Shown one piece after another: positions 1-13,439 of a stretch of DNA of 64,000 nt. The first letter of the stretch is position 1; each line of letters opens with the position of its first letter. This DNA is from Chaetomium olivaceum (taxonomy: Eukaryota > Ascomycota > Sordariomycetes > Sordariales > Chaetomiaceae). The DNA lies in assembly GCA_039881045.1 (NCBI GenBank), contig JAYWVB010000014.1:248001-312000 (forward strand), in the 5' to 3' direction. The position numbers and the translations under genes were made by a program. A model generated the notes under the pieces. The model ran no database searches and had not been told where the DNA came from. It saw nothing but the letters and a program-made list of their open reading frames with translations.

Positions 1-366
1 ACCCCGCACCGAGACCTCACAAACAATAGTGTACTGTATGTACATATAAGTGCGGGCGGCATTGCGTGGGCGGCCTGGAAGTACGGAGGGCACAGGCAAC
101 CTTGGCGCACGACTACCTAGGTACCTGTAGCCAGTACGTGGCCGCCCCGAGGCTGGGGGTCCAATGCGAACGGCCATGCGAGGATGTGAATACACAAGAG
201 AATCCCACCTCATAAGAGGGCATTGATTCATCGAGTCGGCTCAACTGTCCATTGCTATTCCTGAAAGTAACTAGATTCTAACTAAGTAACAGCGGGAGAA
301 TTGAAGGGATAGTCTGTGAGACTGTACTGCCCACATTCGTCCAGGGAAAAGGGAGAAGTTAAGAAC
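1..366. other. intergenic, no gene seen
   Basis: Downstream flank of the polyketide synthase gene. I see no convincing coding frame; it presumably holds the PKS 3' untranslated region and terminator, which I cannot place. Confidence 0.5.
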
Positions 367-3300
367 TCAAATATCACCCAAAACCTTCTCCGCCACCCCA
401 CGTCCGATTGTCTCACACGTCGAGCCCCCCAAGATCTCAAACACGGCTACATCGGCCTTCAAACCCTGCAAAAACCAGTTCCGCAGCTCCACCGCCACCA
501 GCGAGTCAACCCCGTACACATGTAGCGGCTGGGCCCGATCAAACGACTCGGGCGTGCGCGCTAACACCTTACATAGCTTATTAACCAGCGCACCCGACAC
601 GACCTCCGCGGCGTCCGCGAGACCCGACGCCTGCCTGACCCGCGTAAGGAGATCAGCAGTGCCCTGGCCCTGCTTGTTGTCCCTACCAGCATTGGTGTCC
701 CCGTCCGCATCGCTTCCATCTCCACCTTCGGGCGCCTCCATCTTGAGCTGGTGCAGATTTGCAAACATGGGATCGTTCATCCAGCCCGGTAGATCCACGC
801 CGCGTGCGCGCGCGTGATCGGGTAGGTCCAGGCCCATGACGATCTGGCAGCGCTGCTGCTGCGGCGATGACGGCCCGCCGTTCACAAAGGTGGGACTGCA
901 CACGTGGTCGAGCAGGCCGAGCATTTCGTCCTGCGACATTTCGATGATGTGCTTGGTCAGGACGAACTGCTGCGCCAAGTGCGGGTGCTCGGCCGCGAAG
1001 CCGTCGCCCTGAACGAGGGAGAGGTTGACGGACAGGGCGCGCTCGCCGAGCTGGGTGCCGCGGTACCGCGCGAGCTCGTCCTGGAAGGTGTTGCCCGCGG
1101 CGTAATTGGCTTGGGCCTGGGAGCCGACGACGCCGGCGATGGAGGAGAAGAGGATGAAGAACTCTAGGTCGCGGGGCAGTTGCTCGTGCAGGTTCCAAGA
1201 CCCGTCGATCTTAGGGCCAAGCGGCGTCAACCAGTCGTCGTGGCTCATGTTCTCAAAAAAGCCGTCTCGGAGGACCATGGCGGCTTGGATACAACCTTTG
1301 ATGGGCGGCATGTGCTTCCGACAGTGGTCAAGCGCCACGCGGAGAGATTCAGGATCAGCAACATCGCAAATTGGGCAGTACACATTGGCGCCGCTGTTTC
1401 CAAGATCGCGCACAAATTGCGTAACCTTGGTATTGTCGCCCTGCAAACCCCGTCGAGACAGCAGCACCAAGTGTCGGGCGCCCTTGGAGACCATCCAACG
1501 AACGATGATACGCCCCATGGCACCGAGGCCGCCAGCGATGACGAACGTTGCGTGAGGACTAAACGTCCATGTTGATTTCTTTGGTTGGATGGCGGCCTTG
1601 TTAAAGCGAGAAGAAGCTGTTAGAGAGGTGTATTCCTCAGGGGGCGCACATCTGAACTTACCGGCACCACATCATCCGCCCCAGCCTCCACCACCACCTT
1701 CCCAGCATTCTTGCCGCTTTGCAAGTACCTAAAAGCCGCCTCAACTTCCTTGATCGAAAAGACCTTCATCGGCTCCGGCAGACGCAGCACTCCCTGTCGG
1801 AACAGCTCCACAACCGCGCCCAGCTCCTCCTGGATCACCTCGGGCCTATCGACGGTCAAGGCACTCAAGTCGACCGCGCAGAACGACGTGTTCTTGGCAA
1901 ACTGGAACATGGGCAGCTTCCCATGACCAAATATGTCCTTCTTGCCAATCTCGATGAACCGGCCGTAGGGCGCGACGCACTCCCACCCCGCCACCAGCGC
2001 GTCGCCAGCCAAGCTGTTGAGCACGACGTCAACGCCCTTGCCGCCGGTTAACCGCTTGATGTCGTCCGCAAAAGACAGGTCACGGCTGTTAAGAATTCTC
2101 TCCGGCGGGATGTTGTATTTGTCCGCCATCAGCTTCTTCTTGCTCTCCGAGCCTACGGTGGTGTAGATCTCCCTGACACCGCACCACTGCGCGATCTGCA
2201 CCGCCGCCTGTCCCGTCCCACCCGCGCCAGAGTGGATGAGGATGGACTCCCCCTTGGACAATCTTGCAATGCGGACGAGCGCATGGTAGGCCGTAACAAA
2301 ATTCGTTGGGATGGACGCCGCCTCTGGGAAGGTCATGTTGGGAGGCATCTTGACGGCCAGCTGTGCGTTGCACGAGATGACGGTTTGGAAGGTGTCGCAT
2401 GCGGAGACCAGAACCTTGTCACCGGGTTGGACGTGGCTGACCTCCGAGCCAACGGCAAGGACAACTCCAGCGCATTCGCTCCCCAGTGTGTCTTGGTCGA
2501 CTCGGCCGAGGGCAATGAGATAGTCGCGGAAGTTGATGCCGATGGACTTGACGGCGACGGAGATAAACTGGGGGGGTAGCGGAGACTGGGGATCTGCGGT
2601 GGAACTGAAGTAGAGGGTATCGAGAAGGCCGGGTTGGCGAATTGTCAGCTTAACGTTATGGTCAAGTACCGAGAACGGGTGGGCGGGAGAGAAAATGGGC
2701 GTCCCCGAAGATGCGGCGGTGTAGTGCAGAATGGCGTTGTCGAGAGACGCGGACGGATAGACGCGGGGAATGTTGACTTGCGAGGACGGGTCTTGGATAA
2801 GCTCCCACTCGCAATCCCCAGTCGATACTCCATGAAGAAAGTTCTCAACTGCTTTGGAGATATGAATGGAGAGAACGGATGGACACGACATTGTTGGATC
2901 CAAACCAACGGTGGAGAAGACAAGACCATATCTCTCTCCCCGCAGAGCCCGAGCAAGGCCATGAACAGGGCCAATTGCGTCAGGAGAGGAAGAGAATACC
3001 AGCCACATGATAGCCCGAGCACGGGAGACGATCGAGTGGAAGGTTCTATACTCCTCGGCGGTTAAGTGAGCAAACGATGGCCAGCCAGCGCTGGGATCGT
3101 GCACGACAACCACAAGCTCGTTTCCGATCTGTTGCTGTGCAGCAAGTTCAAGGAAGTTACTCTTTCGCACGTCGGCGGACATGGCGGTATCTCTGAGTCT
3201 AGAGACAACCAGCTCTGTTAGGTGCGACGGTTCTGGCGCCATCGGAGACCAACCGGTGAGAACCACGGCAGTCTTGTCGCTATTTGGAGACACCGGTGGC

Positions 3301-6300
3301 GTCATTGGTGTCGGTGTCACCTTGTCTGCTAGTTCTGCGGTGGTTGCGGTTGAGATGATCAGGCTCGCAAACTGGTTTTCCTGCTCCTGATAGTTGGGCA
3401 CAACCAGCTCCGTGCCGTCAAAGCCGGTCGCCTTCAGTTCCCGGTCCCATTCCGAAATCGTCGCGATGGGGCCGTTCTGTCTCCAATCCTCGGCACCTGT
3501 ACGCAGTTAGCAGACGTACTACGACGCCTAAAGAAGAGGCCCGGGCTACTCACTCCTCCACCATCCGGGTAGGTATCCGAAAATCGAAGGACCGATGGTC
3601 GACAAGGGGTCGGTGATCTCGATGAGAAGCAGTTTTCCCTTGCTATTAGCCGAAAGTCAGCGATAACCATCATCGCGATGCGTCGTCTCCGGGTCCTTAC
3701 TCCTTGAGTAGCCTCCTAATATTCCGCAGGGACTCCCTCAAGCTCCTTGTCGAATGCAGCACCTATTTCCGTCAGCCGTCAGTACCCTACCAGCGACGCC
3801 TAGAATTCAAGAAAACACTCACGTTCACTGCGATGCACAAATCATAACTCCTCTCTTCAAACCCCTGCTCTACCGCATCACTCTCGACATCTAGCACGCC
3901 GAACTGCATTCTTTCCCCCAAGCCAGCAAACACCCCGCCTTCCTCCCTCTTGACCTTCTCCAAAAACGCCGGCGACACATCCGTAAAATCATACCTCCCG
4001 AACCGGCACCACCTCCTCCCGGCATCCGCCCCCTCCCCGCTGCCGCCGCCCACCAGCGTCTTCAACACCTCCACCGTCGTGACGCCTGTGCCGGCGCCGA
4101 CCTCAAGGATCTTCATGCCCGGGTTCTTGTGCGCCAACAGATCCAAGTACCGGGCCATGGGCGCAAAGAAGGCGAGCCGCTCGTTGAACAGCGCGTAGTA
4201 CTCCTTGAGCGTGTCGTCACGGGTCAGGATCTCGAGCGGGTCGGCGTCGCCGCGCAGGATGGCGGGCACGTGGCGGCCGAAGGCGACGTAGATGGCGCCC
4301 AGGCGCGACATGCCCGCGAGACGCGCCGAGAGGGCCTCGAAGGCCGCGTCGGACAGGTGCGCGGTCCACTCGGCGGGGAGACTGGGCGCAGTGGGGTGCT
4401 GGGCCGTGGTGGCGGAGGCGACAATGGATTGCATCCAGAGGTATTGTTTTTGGAGGTGGGGGCGGGATGGGGGGATGGCACTGAACGGCGTGGACGAGAC
4501 AGCGCGCGAAAAGGAGCACAGGATGTGTAGTTTGAGGGCGCGGAGGAAGTCGGTTGGGTCAGACGGGAGAGGCGAGTGTGAGTGGATGTATTGGGACGTT
4601 TCGAGAGGGGTCAGAAGGGAGATGTCGGGGGACCGGATGAGGTCGTAGCAGAGTCGCCTATGAAGGCGTGATGGTGGTTTGGCGTGGCTGGACTGCTGGT
4701 GGGATGCAATGAGCGTGAGCTCGGCACCAGAAATCAGCAACACGTCGTCGTCGACGCTGCCGGGTTCAAGGGACACTGCTTGGATAAATGACTCGCAGAG
4801 ACGGGTACTCCGGGCCTGAGTCGAGGCATGGACTTGGACCCGGCCCCGGAAGCCCGAGGCCGGAAGCCAAAGCTTGGAGAGGTAGGTGGGCACCCATGTT
4901 TCTCTCTTGCTGTTGTCATCGCTGCCTCGGACGAGGGCCGGAAGACACAGCTGCAGGACTGAATCCAGGTCACAAGGATGGATGACGGTTGGAGGCGTGG
5001 AAGAGGCAGAAGAACTGGGTGAAGGATTGGAAAGGGCCACTTCCCCAACGGCTTCTCCGCTGCCGCTCCGCCGGGCAATCTCGATGCCCTGAAAGAGCGC
5101 ACCATATTTGTACCCGTTCGCGTCCAGTCGAGCATACAGCTCGTCGGGTTTGATCTCGGAAGAATAGGTCAGCTTTGCCAGCTGTATCGTGTTCCTAGTG
5201 TGGTCAATCTGCTTCGGGTTACTACAAGAACCGTTTTGAGACTGGCCCAAGCCTTGTGCAGAAAATACAGCCTTAATGGAGCCCCGGCAGATCTCGACAA
5301 AGCTATTCTCGCCGCGACAAGCGTAAAGATTGAAGTCGGCCCAAGACGCTGACTTGTTCGACGAGTCCAGTATTGGCTTCAGACGGAACTGCACTTCAAC
5401 CTCCGTGTCATCGGCGGGTATGACCAGGGAGGAGAGCATGGCTGTGTCCCTGATCTCGTATCCGACGATGTTTTGGCCGGGCGAGATCTGAGTGATGGCT
5501 TCGACCGCCATGACCCACATGCCAGTAGCCGGGTAGAGGATATCCCCGTTGATCTTGTGGTCTTGCACCCAGGGAATCGAAGATGCTCTGAGCGCATTAC
5601 GCCATCGAGGCTCCAGCGGGTTCCAGTCTGCCGCTTGAGTACCCAAGAACTCATTGTATCGCTGCGATTGGGAGCGCAGGTTTTTACTAACACGCGGCTC
5701 GCGCCAGTAGGTCTGAGTGTGGTCGAATGGGTATTCGGGCAGTGTCAAGGGTGGAACAGTCGACAGGCCCTTCGCTGTCCCAAGTGACGCGGACATGTTG
5801 TTAGCCTTGACCAAATCCACGGCGAAGCCAAGGCAGTGAAGCTTTCCTACTGCCTCGAGTAGCGTGTTGGTAGCCGGTCTTCCCCTAACGAGAACCGCGG
5901 TATACAATATATTCACTCTCGGCGAGACCGCGTCTACCGTCTGGCGTATTGGCCCCTGCAGCGCAGAGTGAGGTCCAATTTCTAGTAGATGGGAGACTGA
6001 GGCAAACTTTCGGTGGCTCATGTCTAGCTTCTTCCTTGTCCTCTTGGCCGAATTTTGGCAGAGGCGTTCGATGGCGGGGGAGAAACGGACCTGCGAAACC
6101 ATGTTTCGGATCCAATACTCGGCTTGTTGGAGCTCGCTGAAGTTGACAATATCCCCAGTAACTGACGAGATCATTGTCGCATAATGGGCTGGTTCCTCGC
6201 CATGACTGAGCGTACCAATCATTTGCCCGTATGACGATGCGATTACCTCCATATGAGGGCTATGATATGCGACGGGCACCTTGAGGATTCTGGCAAAAAT

Positions 6301-8973
6301 GCCCTCTTGGTTCAGGCGAGATTGTAGTGCCCGAACAAGGTCCTCATCTCCCGACACTGTGACGTTCTCTGGGCTGTTGACACAGGCGATTGTGAGGATA
6401 CCCTCTCTGCTGGCTTTTCCCAGTGCACTCCCGATGTATGGCTGCACGGAGGACTCGGACATCCCGACAGCCATCATGGAGCCGCGGGGCGATGTGCCCG
6501 CGCGGGACGACTCGGCAAGCTGACTGGAAAGTAGCCCGCGAAAGAACGCCAGCTTCCAGGCCGATTCCCGGCTGATAGCTCCGACTGTGTACGCTGCGGC
6601 TATCTCTCCGCTGGAGTGCCCAATGACAGTAGTAGGATACACGCCAAATGTCCGTAGCAACTCCACAACCGCCACCTGAATTATGGTACATAGAGGCTGC
6701 GCGAACTGAGGTTCGTTGATGTCAATGATAGACTGCTTGTCGCTGGTCTGAAGGGCATCTGACGCTTTCCAATCACAGCCGAGGGTCGTCAGAAACTCAT
6801 CGGCGTCCAAGACGCTGTTCATGAACACCGGGAAGGCGAACAGCTCACGGGACATCCCCAGCCACTGCGCCCCCTGGCCCGTAAATACAAAGCCCGTTTT
6901 CGGGTTTGCAAGTGCCTGAAGTGGTTCTTTAAGGGCTTGAAGGCCTTCAAGAAGCTGAGATGCGGAGCCTGCAACAACAAAGGATCTCCACGGAAGGAGG
7001 CTGCGTTTCTCAGACAAGGTATAAGCCAGAGCTTCAAGTTTATTGTCGGTCATTTCACCGGCTGAAGAATGGTCTTCAATATGTCTCCGGTAGGCCTCAA
7101 TCATTCGTGATACGGCGTTTGGTTCATTGGCCGACCAGGTGAAGAGCTTCGGAACGGCACTGTCTTTTCGGGCAGGCTGGAGCGGTTCCCGAAGCAGGCT
7201 CATAGACCCAAGGCCTAGAGACATGGCGACATCGGTGCGATGTTTTCCGATCATGCCATGACTTTGGAGATAGTGGAATGCATCATCCATGATGGCATGT
7301 GCGTTTGTTCCGCCGAAGCCAAAAGAATTAATGGAGGCTCGACGCAGACCCGGTTTTGGCCACGGCATGGCCTCTGTGGGGAACTGGTACAATACACATG
7401 AGTTAGACAAATCAAGCGAGGCGGATGGAGCGCCTAACCGGAACCTATACGGACCTTGAGCTTGAGAAATTCGGCGTCAATTTCGCCATTCAGCTGTGCG
7501 AGCTGTGCAATTGGAGGCATGAGCCCCCTTTCTAGTACTAGGATCGTCTTGATCACTCCGGCGATGCCGGCAGCACCTTCGAGATGGCCGATGTTTGCCT
7601 TTAACGCGCCGCTACCAAAGAAATGTTGTCAGTGACAAACCGGTAGACTCCATGGTCTATTGTACACTCACATGACTACTGGGTCGTCAGTGTCGCGGCC
7701 CTGGCTAAAGGCGTTCCCGATTGCCATGGCCTCGAGGGGTCACCGGCTGGGGTCCCTGTCCCGTGGGCCTCGAAGAAGCTGGTACGAGACTTGTCGAGGT
7801 GGGCCTTATGATAAGTCTCTTCGATGAGCTGCTTTTGCATCTCCTTACTTGGGAGTGCGAGGTTTGTGCGGCCGTTTTGGTTAGTCCCTGTTGCCCTAAT
7901 GACGGCTCGGATGGTGTCACCGTCTCGGACAGCGCGGCGTAGACGGGCTTGATGACAAGGACGCCAAAGCCTTCACCTCGTCCATAGCCGTTTGCACGGC
8001 TGTCAAAACTGTGGCAGACGCCATCTGGAGAAAGAAATCCCAGGTTGGATAAAGAGATGAAGAGGTCTGGGGCGAGGAGAAGGTTACAGCCAGCGACGAT
8101 TCCCTACACGATCATGTTAACACATCTTCGGATGCCACCAATACGACTGAGTTCGTACCATGGATGACTCCCCTTGTTTTATGGATTGGCAGGCCATATC
8201 CAGGGCGACTAGACTGCTGGAGCACGCCGTGTCGATGGTGACACTGGGGCCGGTCAGGTTGAAGAAGGCACTGATCCGGTTCGACAGCATGCTCTGGGCC
8301 ATCCCGGTTGCCGAATAGCGGGGTGCATTTTCTGGGTCCTTGGAAGTGGCCAGCGTGTAGTCGGCAGTGAAGCAGCCGGCATAGACTGACGTGTCGGTGC
8401 CACTAATGTCGCGCAGGGGTATTCCCGCTACCGGGAAATGCATGTCAGTATGCTTTTCCATGGATTGAAGGCTACAATATGCCTACCATTCTCGAGTGCT
8501 CTATAGGCAGTTTCGAGCAAGATGCGTAACTGCGGATCTGTTGCGAGGGCTTCATCCTCAGTGATGCCGAAAAAGCGGGCATCGAAGGCACTGATGTCTC
8601 TCTGGACGAAGCTGGCCTTTTGCGTGCGGATCTGGCAAAGTCAGTCACCAGGAATACAGACATAGACATCAGGCGTTTTGTTCACTTTTTGTTGGAATCG
8701 AGAGGAGTGGAACCTGCCCGGTGGAATAGGACTTGCGGCGCATTTTCCCTGAGTTAGGAGATCCCAAAAGCCTTCTTCTGAGTTGGCTCCGGGAAATTCG
8801 AATGAAAGTCCAATGACGGCAATGTCTTGAGACCCGTCACGGCCGGGCTGGGTAAGGCCCGCAGATGAGGCGGAACCTAGAGACGGCAAGGAGAGAGGGG
8901 ACGGGCTTGGGCCGCCCTGGCTTTCAAAGGGAGTGCTGGGACTCTCCGAGTCCGAGGTACAGTAAGACGCCAT
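367..8973 (-). CDS. highly reducing polyketide synthase (KS-AT-DH-MT-ER-KR-ACP), frameshifted in KS
   Basis: Iterative type I PKS, about 2,690 aa once frame breaks are allowed for. Reading down the minus strand: KS with DTACSSS near 8225, EAHGTGT near 7760 and the KANIGHLEG histidine near 7590; AT with GQGAQW near 6870 and GHSSGE near 6615; DH with HxxxGxxxxP near 5560; MT with VGAGTG near 4095; ER with a GAGGTG nucleotide loop near 2220; KR with YAAGN near 1095; a terminal ACP with GVDSL near 510. Introns at about 8632-8685, 8428-8486, 8104-8158, 7612-7671, 7384-7454, 3763-3822, 3643-3700, 3497-3553 and 1597-1661. Start is the first ATG before a disordered Ser/Pro stretch. There is no thioesterase or reductase release domain, which fits the adjacent hydrolase. 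Exon 8103-7672 needs two extra bases (near 7923 and 7738) to read through KS and to match its intron phase, so the gene as given is broken. Product unknown. Confidence 0.93.
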
Positions 8974-9645
8974 GGAAGCTTGGACTCTACATGAGTGAAG
9001 GAGAAGAAGTGAAGACAAGAACGAGCCACGACTCACAAGCCGTGACAAGAAAAGCTAGATGAATGGGGTAGCCTCGACCTTGATGTCTTCCCGGGTCGAT
9101 CGACTGCCATGTCCTCTTCTTCTCGAGTGACTAGCAACCAGAGAACCTTAAAATAGGTAAGTTTGGGTGACACATGTGCTTGGGAGTTGTAGTGAAATTG
9201 TGCCGTGTTACAGGTACATACCTTCCTTCTGCGCATATCATAAAGCGTATACCCGGTCATCGTCCGAAGGGAGAGTGCCCCGCTGCGCCGATTTCGTGGC
9301 GCAGCACTGGACGGGATAATGTCCGTCGACGCGAAAGATGCCCCGAACCTGTGCCACAAAACCGCCGATACGGATGCCACGTTCGCCTCCCAAGCTCACA
9401 CTGTGCGATAGCCGCCGGAGTAACGGTTTCCAATGTGCGCAGACGGCGTTGAGGATATTAATTCTGCGAGCTGTGTAGCACCAATGCCAGGCTCCAAGTC
9501 TTTAGAATCGTTGGGGGCGAGCACTGAAGACACGGGCTCGGTCGCATTCGGAAGTGTTGTTCCCTTAGAGTTCCGCTAGAACCCGGCGTAGAAGATTTTG
9601 GATCGAGAGCAGATAAGTGTATGCATCTAAACATCATCGAAACCA
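8974..9645. promoter_or_regulatory. divergent intergenic region between PKS and hydrolase
   Basis: About 670 bp separate the start codons of the PKS (minus) and the FSH1-like hydrolase (plus), so it should contain both promoters. No coding frame or clear binding motif was recognised. Shared control of the two genes is inference from the head-to-head arrangement. Confidence 0.45.
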
Positions 9646-10416
9646 TGCGCTTCCTTTGCCTACACGGTCTGGGGACAAACTCCCAGGTGAGAGATGCTCG
9701 TGTTGAGACCAGTACGGGACGACTCATCATTACTGACGCAGAACTAGATCTTCGAAACCCAGACTGGTATGTTGCCTTTTACAAGGCTCCCACCATTTAC
9801 CCGCATCCAGCATCTGACAAGCCATCAAGCTGCCCTCCGCTATGAGCTGGGCGACTCGCACACGTACGAGTTCGTCGAAGGTACCATTCTCACCACCATG
9901 GCCCCCGAATTTGCCAATGTTGCCTCACCAAATGACGAGTTCTTTGCCTACGCCGACTTCAACGACCTCGCCAGTTGCCTGACGGCTCTAAACCAGCTTG
10001 ACGCCTACATCGCTGCCGAGGGCCCTTTCGACGGCCTCCTCGCCTTCTCGCAGGGCGCCACCATAGCCGCCACGTATCTGGCACACATGTACCGGATCGG
10101 CAAGAAGTCTCCCTTCCGATGCGCCGTGTTCTTTTCTGCAGGTGGCGTGTTTGACGTCGATCTAATGGCGAGCGGCGAGGTGAAGCTGTTGACCCCTGAG
10201 AATGTGGGCGAGGTGATCACGATTCCGACGGCCCATATCTGGGGCCTTCAAGACAACACCCCTGTTCAGTCGGCTGCTTTGGGGGCTGTCTGTGTAGCAG
10301 AGACAAAAGAGGTGTTCCTTCACGAGGGAGGCCATGAAATTCCGGGCGTGCGTAGCCCGACAGATGTCAAGGGCAGTGTGCGGGTCATGCGTAGAGTTAT
10401 CTCGATGGCCACTTGA
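9646..10416 (+). CDS. FSH1-family serine hydrolase, likely trans-acting polyketide release enzyme
   Basis: Alpha/beta hydrolase of the FSH1 (serine hydrolase) family, 215 aa in three exons (9646-9687, 9748-9766, 9830-10416). The N-terminus has the family's RFLCLHGLGTNS oxyanion-hole strand. The nucleophile elbow is AFSQGA, and the catalytic His lies in EGGHEIPG near the C-terminus. Size is normal for the family. It is divergent from a PKS that has no release domain. Known relatives in reducing-PKS clusters (LovG type) free the finished chain from the ACP, so that role is the best guess; the substrate cannot be told from sequence. A general carboxylesterase is the alternative. The frame is intact and the summed exon length is divisible by three. 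Confidence 0.88.
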
Positions 10417-10464
10417 GGAAGAAAGTTTGTATAGTAGAGGTACCCAGAACGTTGTGCTCTGCAT

Positions 10465-12568
10465 TCAAAGAATTCTAACCTGATTCCGTTGCCACATAAA
10501 CAATGCAGTGAAAACGCCAGCAACAGCAAAGCCCAGCACAATGTGCATCTGTAGGTTGAAGCTCTCGACAAAGCGGCCCCGTACCATGCGCTCGAGCTCT
10601 GCAGTGGGCAGTGTCTTGATGGCATCGCTCGACCGGAAAATCGCCTGAATCTGCTCAGGGGTCAGGGTGCCGGACAGCTCATTCCGTAACCACATGTTTC
10701 CAACCGCTGTGACGATCGAGATGACGGATGCGCTGCCGAGAAATCGTAGCTGCACAGGGGCTGTTGCTCCGACCGCTGTGTAAAAGGTAGGTTCAGCAAC
10801 TAAACCACCTCTCTGTAATCAACAAAATAAAGTTACTCACCGAGATCCCTCTTCTCAACCACAAACGGTACCATGAGCGTGACCGCACCGAGACATAAGC
10901 CGAAGCCCAATCCGACCACCACTTCGAGCCCATACAAGCCATGCCAGTCGGGATCTTCCGGGTCGCCCTGGGCAAGAAAAACAAGACCAATGATCTGCAT
11001 CACTTCTCCCGTTATGGCCAAATATATGGGAGGCACGCGCTTGTTCTTGGACAACCCTGCGCAGACGACGGTGCCCAAGGGTCCGCACACGGAGAAGGGA
11101 ATTAGCCGGACTCCCGCCTCCAGGGGACCTAGCCCGGCCGAAGTCTGATATCGGAGTGGGAGCTGAAAGATACAAGTTATGCTGACAGCGCCGGTCATGA
11201 AAGACGTTCTAATTCTGTATCAGCGGACCTCGAGTTCCAATAAAGACCAGACGTCGATTGAGAGAAGAAGAAAATAAGAAATTTCAAGAAAAAAGGAGAC
11301 TCACAGCAACAAACCGACCACAGCCCTCGACGTACAAAACCGCCAAGGAAACACCGGCTCAACAGCGCTATCACCTCTTTCCTGCCTGCCAGTGGACCGC
11401 CATGAGTTCCCCAAGAAGGCAACCCAGAGCACCGCTGAAGCAATCAGCGGGCCCAATACGGTGGCACCACTCCAGTTGAGATGCGAAGCGGCTTCTTCCA
11501 GGCCGGAAACCAGCAGCGCCATAGCGGCGAGCATCAAGAAGCCGCCGGTAAAATCAATGCCTCGTAATTTGAGGGCAAAGCTGCGGTTTTGTTTTGGGTG
11601 TGGTATGGCTCGGCCTTGGTGGGGGAAATCAGGGGGAGTGGCGAGGAGGAGTGCTGCTGCGACGATGGCGAAGGGAACGCTTTCAGGCCGATTATCAGCA
11701 GCTATACTTTTCGCGGGATAGTAGGGGTGAGATCTGGCCTTACTTGATCAGGAAAACCCATCTCCAAGATGCCCCCGCGGTCATGACGCCACCCAGCACA
11801 GGACCCAAAGCAAAGGCGAGCGCGACCACCGCCGTCACGACGACCGTGTACAAAGGGTACCGATCCGGACGGACAAGCTCATAGAGCATTACCATAGCCA
11901 CAGCGTAGATTCCCGAGCCCCCGATGCCCTGGAAGGCTCGGCAGACGGCACTGCTAGTTGTCAGAGGAATCCACAAATAAAACTGAGCTCTGACTGAACC
12001 AGAGAAAGATTTGGACTACGAACAGCTGCAGGAAAGTCTGCGCGGCACCACATCCGCCCGAAAAAGCTGCAAATATGAGCAGCGCGGTGATACATGTCTG
12101 TTTGCGCCCAAACAAGTCGCTAAGCTTGGCCCAGATGACGATGCCGGCTGGAAGGAATCAAGTCAGAGTCAAAGTAAACACGGTCATCAAGTTGAACATC
12201 GGGTAGGGATGGCGCCCTTACCAACATAGGTGATCAGATACGCGGTAACGACCCAGCTGCTGCGCTTGAACTCCTGCAGCTCGTTGGTAATCGACACTAG
12301 TGCGGTGCTGACAATAGTGATTTCGAAGTTGACGAGGAACAAGCCAAGGTTGAGGCTGCCCGGATAGTTAAAACTAGCTTCCTTCTTTTCAACGAGTCCG
12401 GTGTTTGAAGCATACATACCCCAGTGTGATGGCGTGCAGCCGCCATCCGGCTAGATAGTTGAAACTACCGGCGCTTTCATTTTCAGTCTCAACGGTTCCA
12501 TCTCCATTCTCGACAGTACACGTCACCTTCAACTCTTGCTCGCTAGTATCTGTCTCCCTGCTCTCCAT
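10465..12568 (-). CDS. MFS transporter, DHA2-like 14-helix type
   Basis: Major facilitator superfamily exporter of 557 aa in seven exons (introns 12356-12419, 12148-12221, 11951-12023, 11680-11743, 11215-11304, 10776-10840). After a short acidic cytoplasmic N-terminus the first helix region reads LFLVNFEITIVSTALV. It is followed by the loop signature KLSDLFGRK, the VCRAFQGIGGSGI helix and an ALGPVLGG motif-C-like helix, with further hydrophobic segments to about 14 helices. This resembles fungal efflux pumps found in toxin and polyketide clusters. The start is set at the ATG before ESRETDT; an in-frame ATG lies 168 bp upstream but would add Ala/Pro-rich sequence. It probably exports the cluster product or confers self-protection (inference). 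The intron donor at 12023 (GTTCGT) is unusual but keeps the family sequence in frame. Confidence 0.9.
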
Positions 12569-13439
12569 GGTTAGTAGCTTGGGTTTAAGTTGCCACTTGG
12601 CATCCGAGTTACTGAGGCTAGGCGCCACGGAGTAAGGGATGCTTCGCGGGGCAGACGATGGAAGTTGCAAACCAGCCAAGCGAGCCGGAGCCGATGCTGC
12701 AGGACGTGGGACCATTCCGTAGGCCATTGGGAGCATCCCTTAGGAGCTGCCTAATACGACGCCGAAACCCCGTGCTCGGCATACCGTGCGCGATGGTGCT
12801 GACTGCCCGGTTTCACTGCACTCGCTGCAGTGCAACCACATTGGGACTGGTTTCGCTGCACTCACTACAGTGCAACCACTTTGGAGGCCATAAAGCACCC
12901 TGCAGCCTGGCATCCCGGGGCGGCTCTGAAAAGGGAGCGCGAGTCGATTGAGGGCGGCTGAATTTGCGCTGCGACGCTCCCTCCTCACAATAGCCCCCCG
13001 ATCAGTCGGGATGGAGTGGTGGCGCAATCGGATAATTAATTTCAATACGGCCCAATAATAGGACGACCATGTCAGGACACCGGCGCAGAATGCGGGAGAG
13101 CTCAGCCTATCATCCGTCTGTAACACAGTCTAACACTGGAAGCTTGTCCTGTGGCGTCTGCGCCATGTCAGCGGAATCAACGGTCGGGGGCGAACTGGAA
13201 TCCAGAGAGGCAACCATTGCCAACAGTCGATTGGAACGCAGAAAACAAACGCTTGTTCCCACTCACCATGGAACATGGGACCAGCGGACGCGGGTTCGGT
13301 GGGAAGTAGGCAAAGGGCTGAACGAATGGCCGCCGTCGGCACTGCATTGGCACCACACAATGGTAATCTATGTACAATTGTACATACACTACAACCAAAG
13401 TTTATCACTCCGCTAAAGGAATTACTATCTATAGAATAC
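12569..13439. other. intergenic region upstream of MFS gene
   Basis: About 870 bp between the MFS start and the end of the rhodopsin-like gene. No supported gene. It contains a 40-bp-period repeat with a palindrome (12801-12880), described separately. Confidence 0.5.
12801..12880. repeat. two 40-bp direct repeats containing a palindrome
   Basis: Two units, 12801-12840 and 12841-12880, share a core of about 30 bp (GGTTTC-GCACT-CAGTGCAACCAC pattern). The first unit contains a perfect inverted repeat, CACTGCA-CTCGC-TGCAGTG; in the second unit the palindrome is degraded by transitions. The pair lies 230-310 bp upstream of the MFS start codon. A regulator-binding site is possible but unproven. 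Confidence 0.7.

Noticed and set aside
8632..8667. A 36-nt first intron in the PKS using a donor at 8667
   Set aside because: Too short for normal splicing; a 54-nt intron from the GTGAAC donor at 8685 keeps the same phase. The exact donor remains uncertain.
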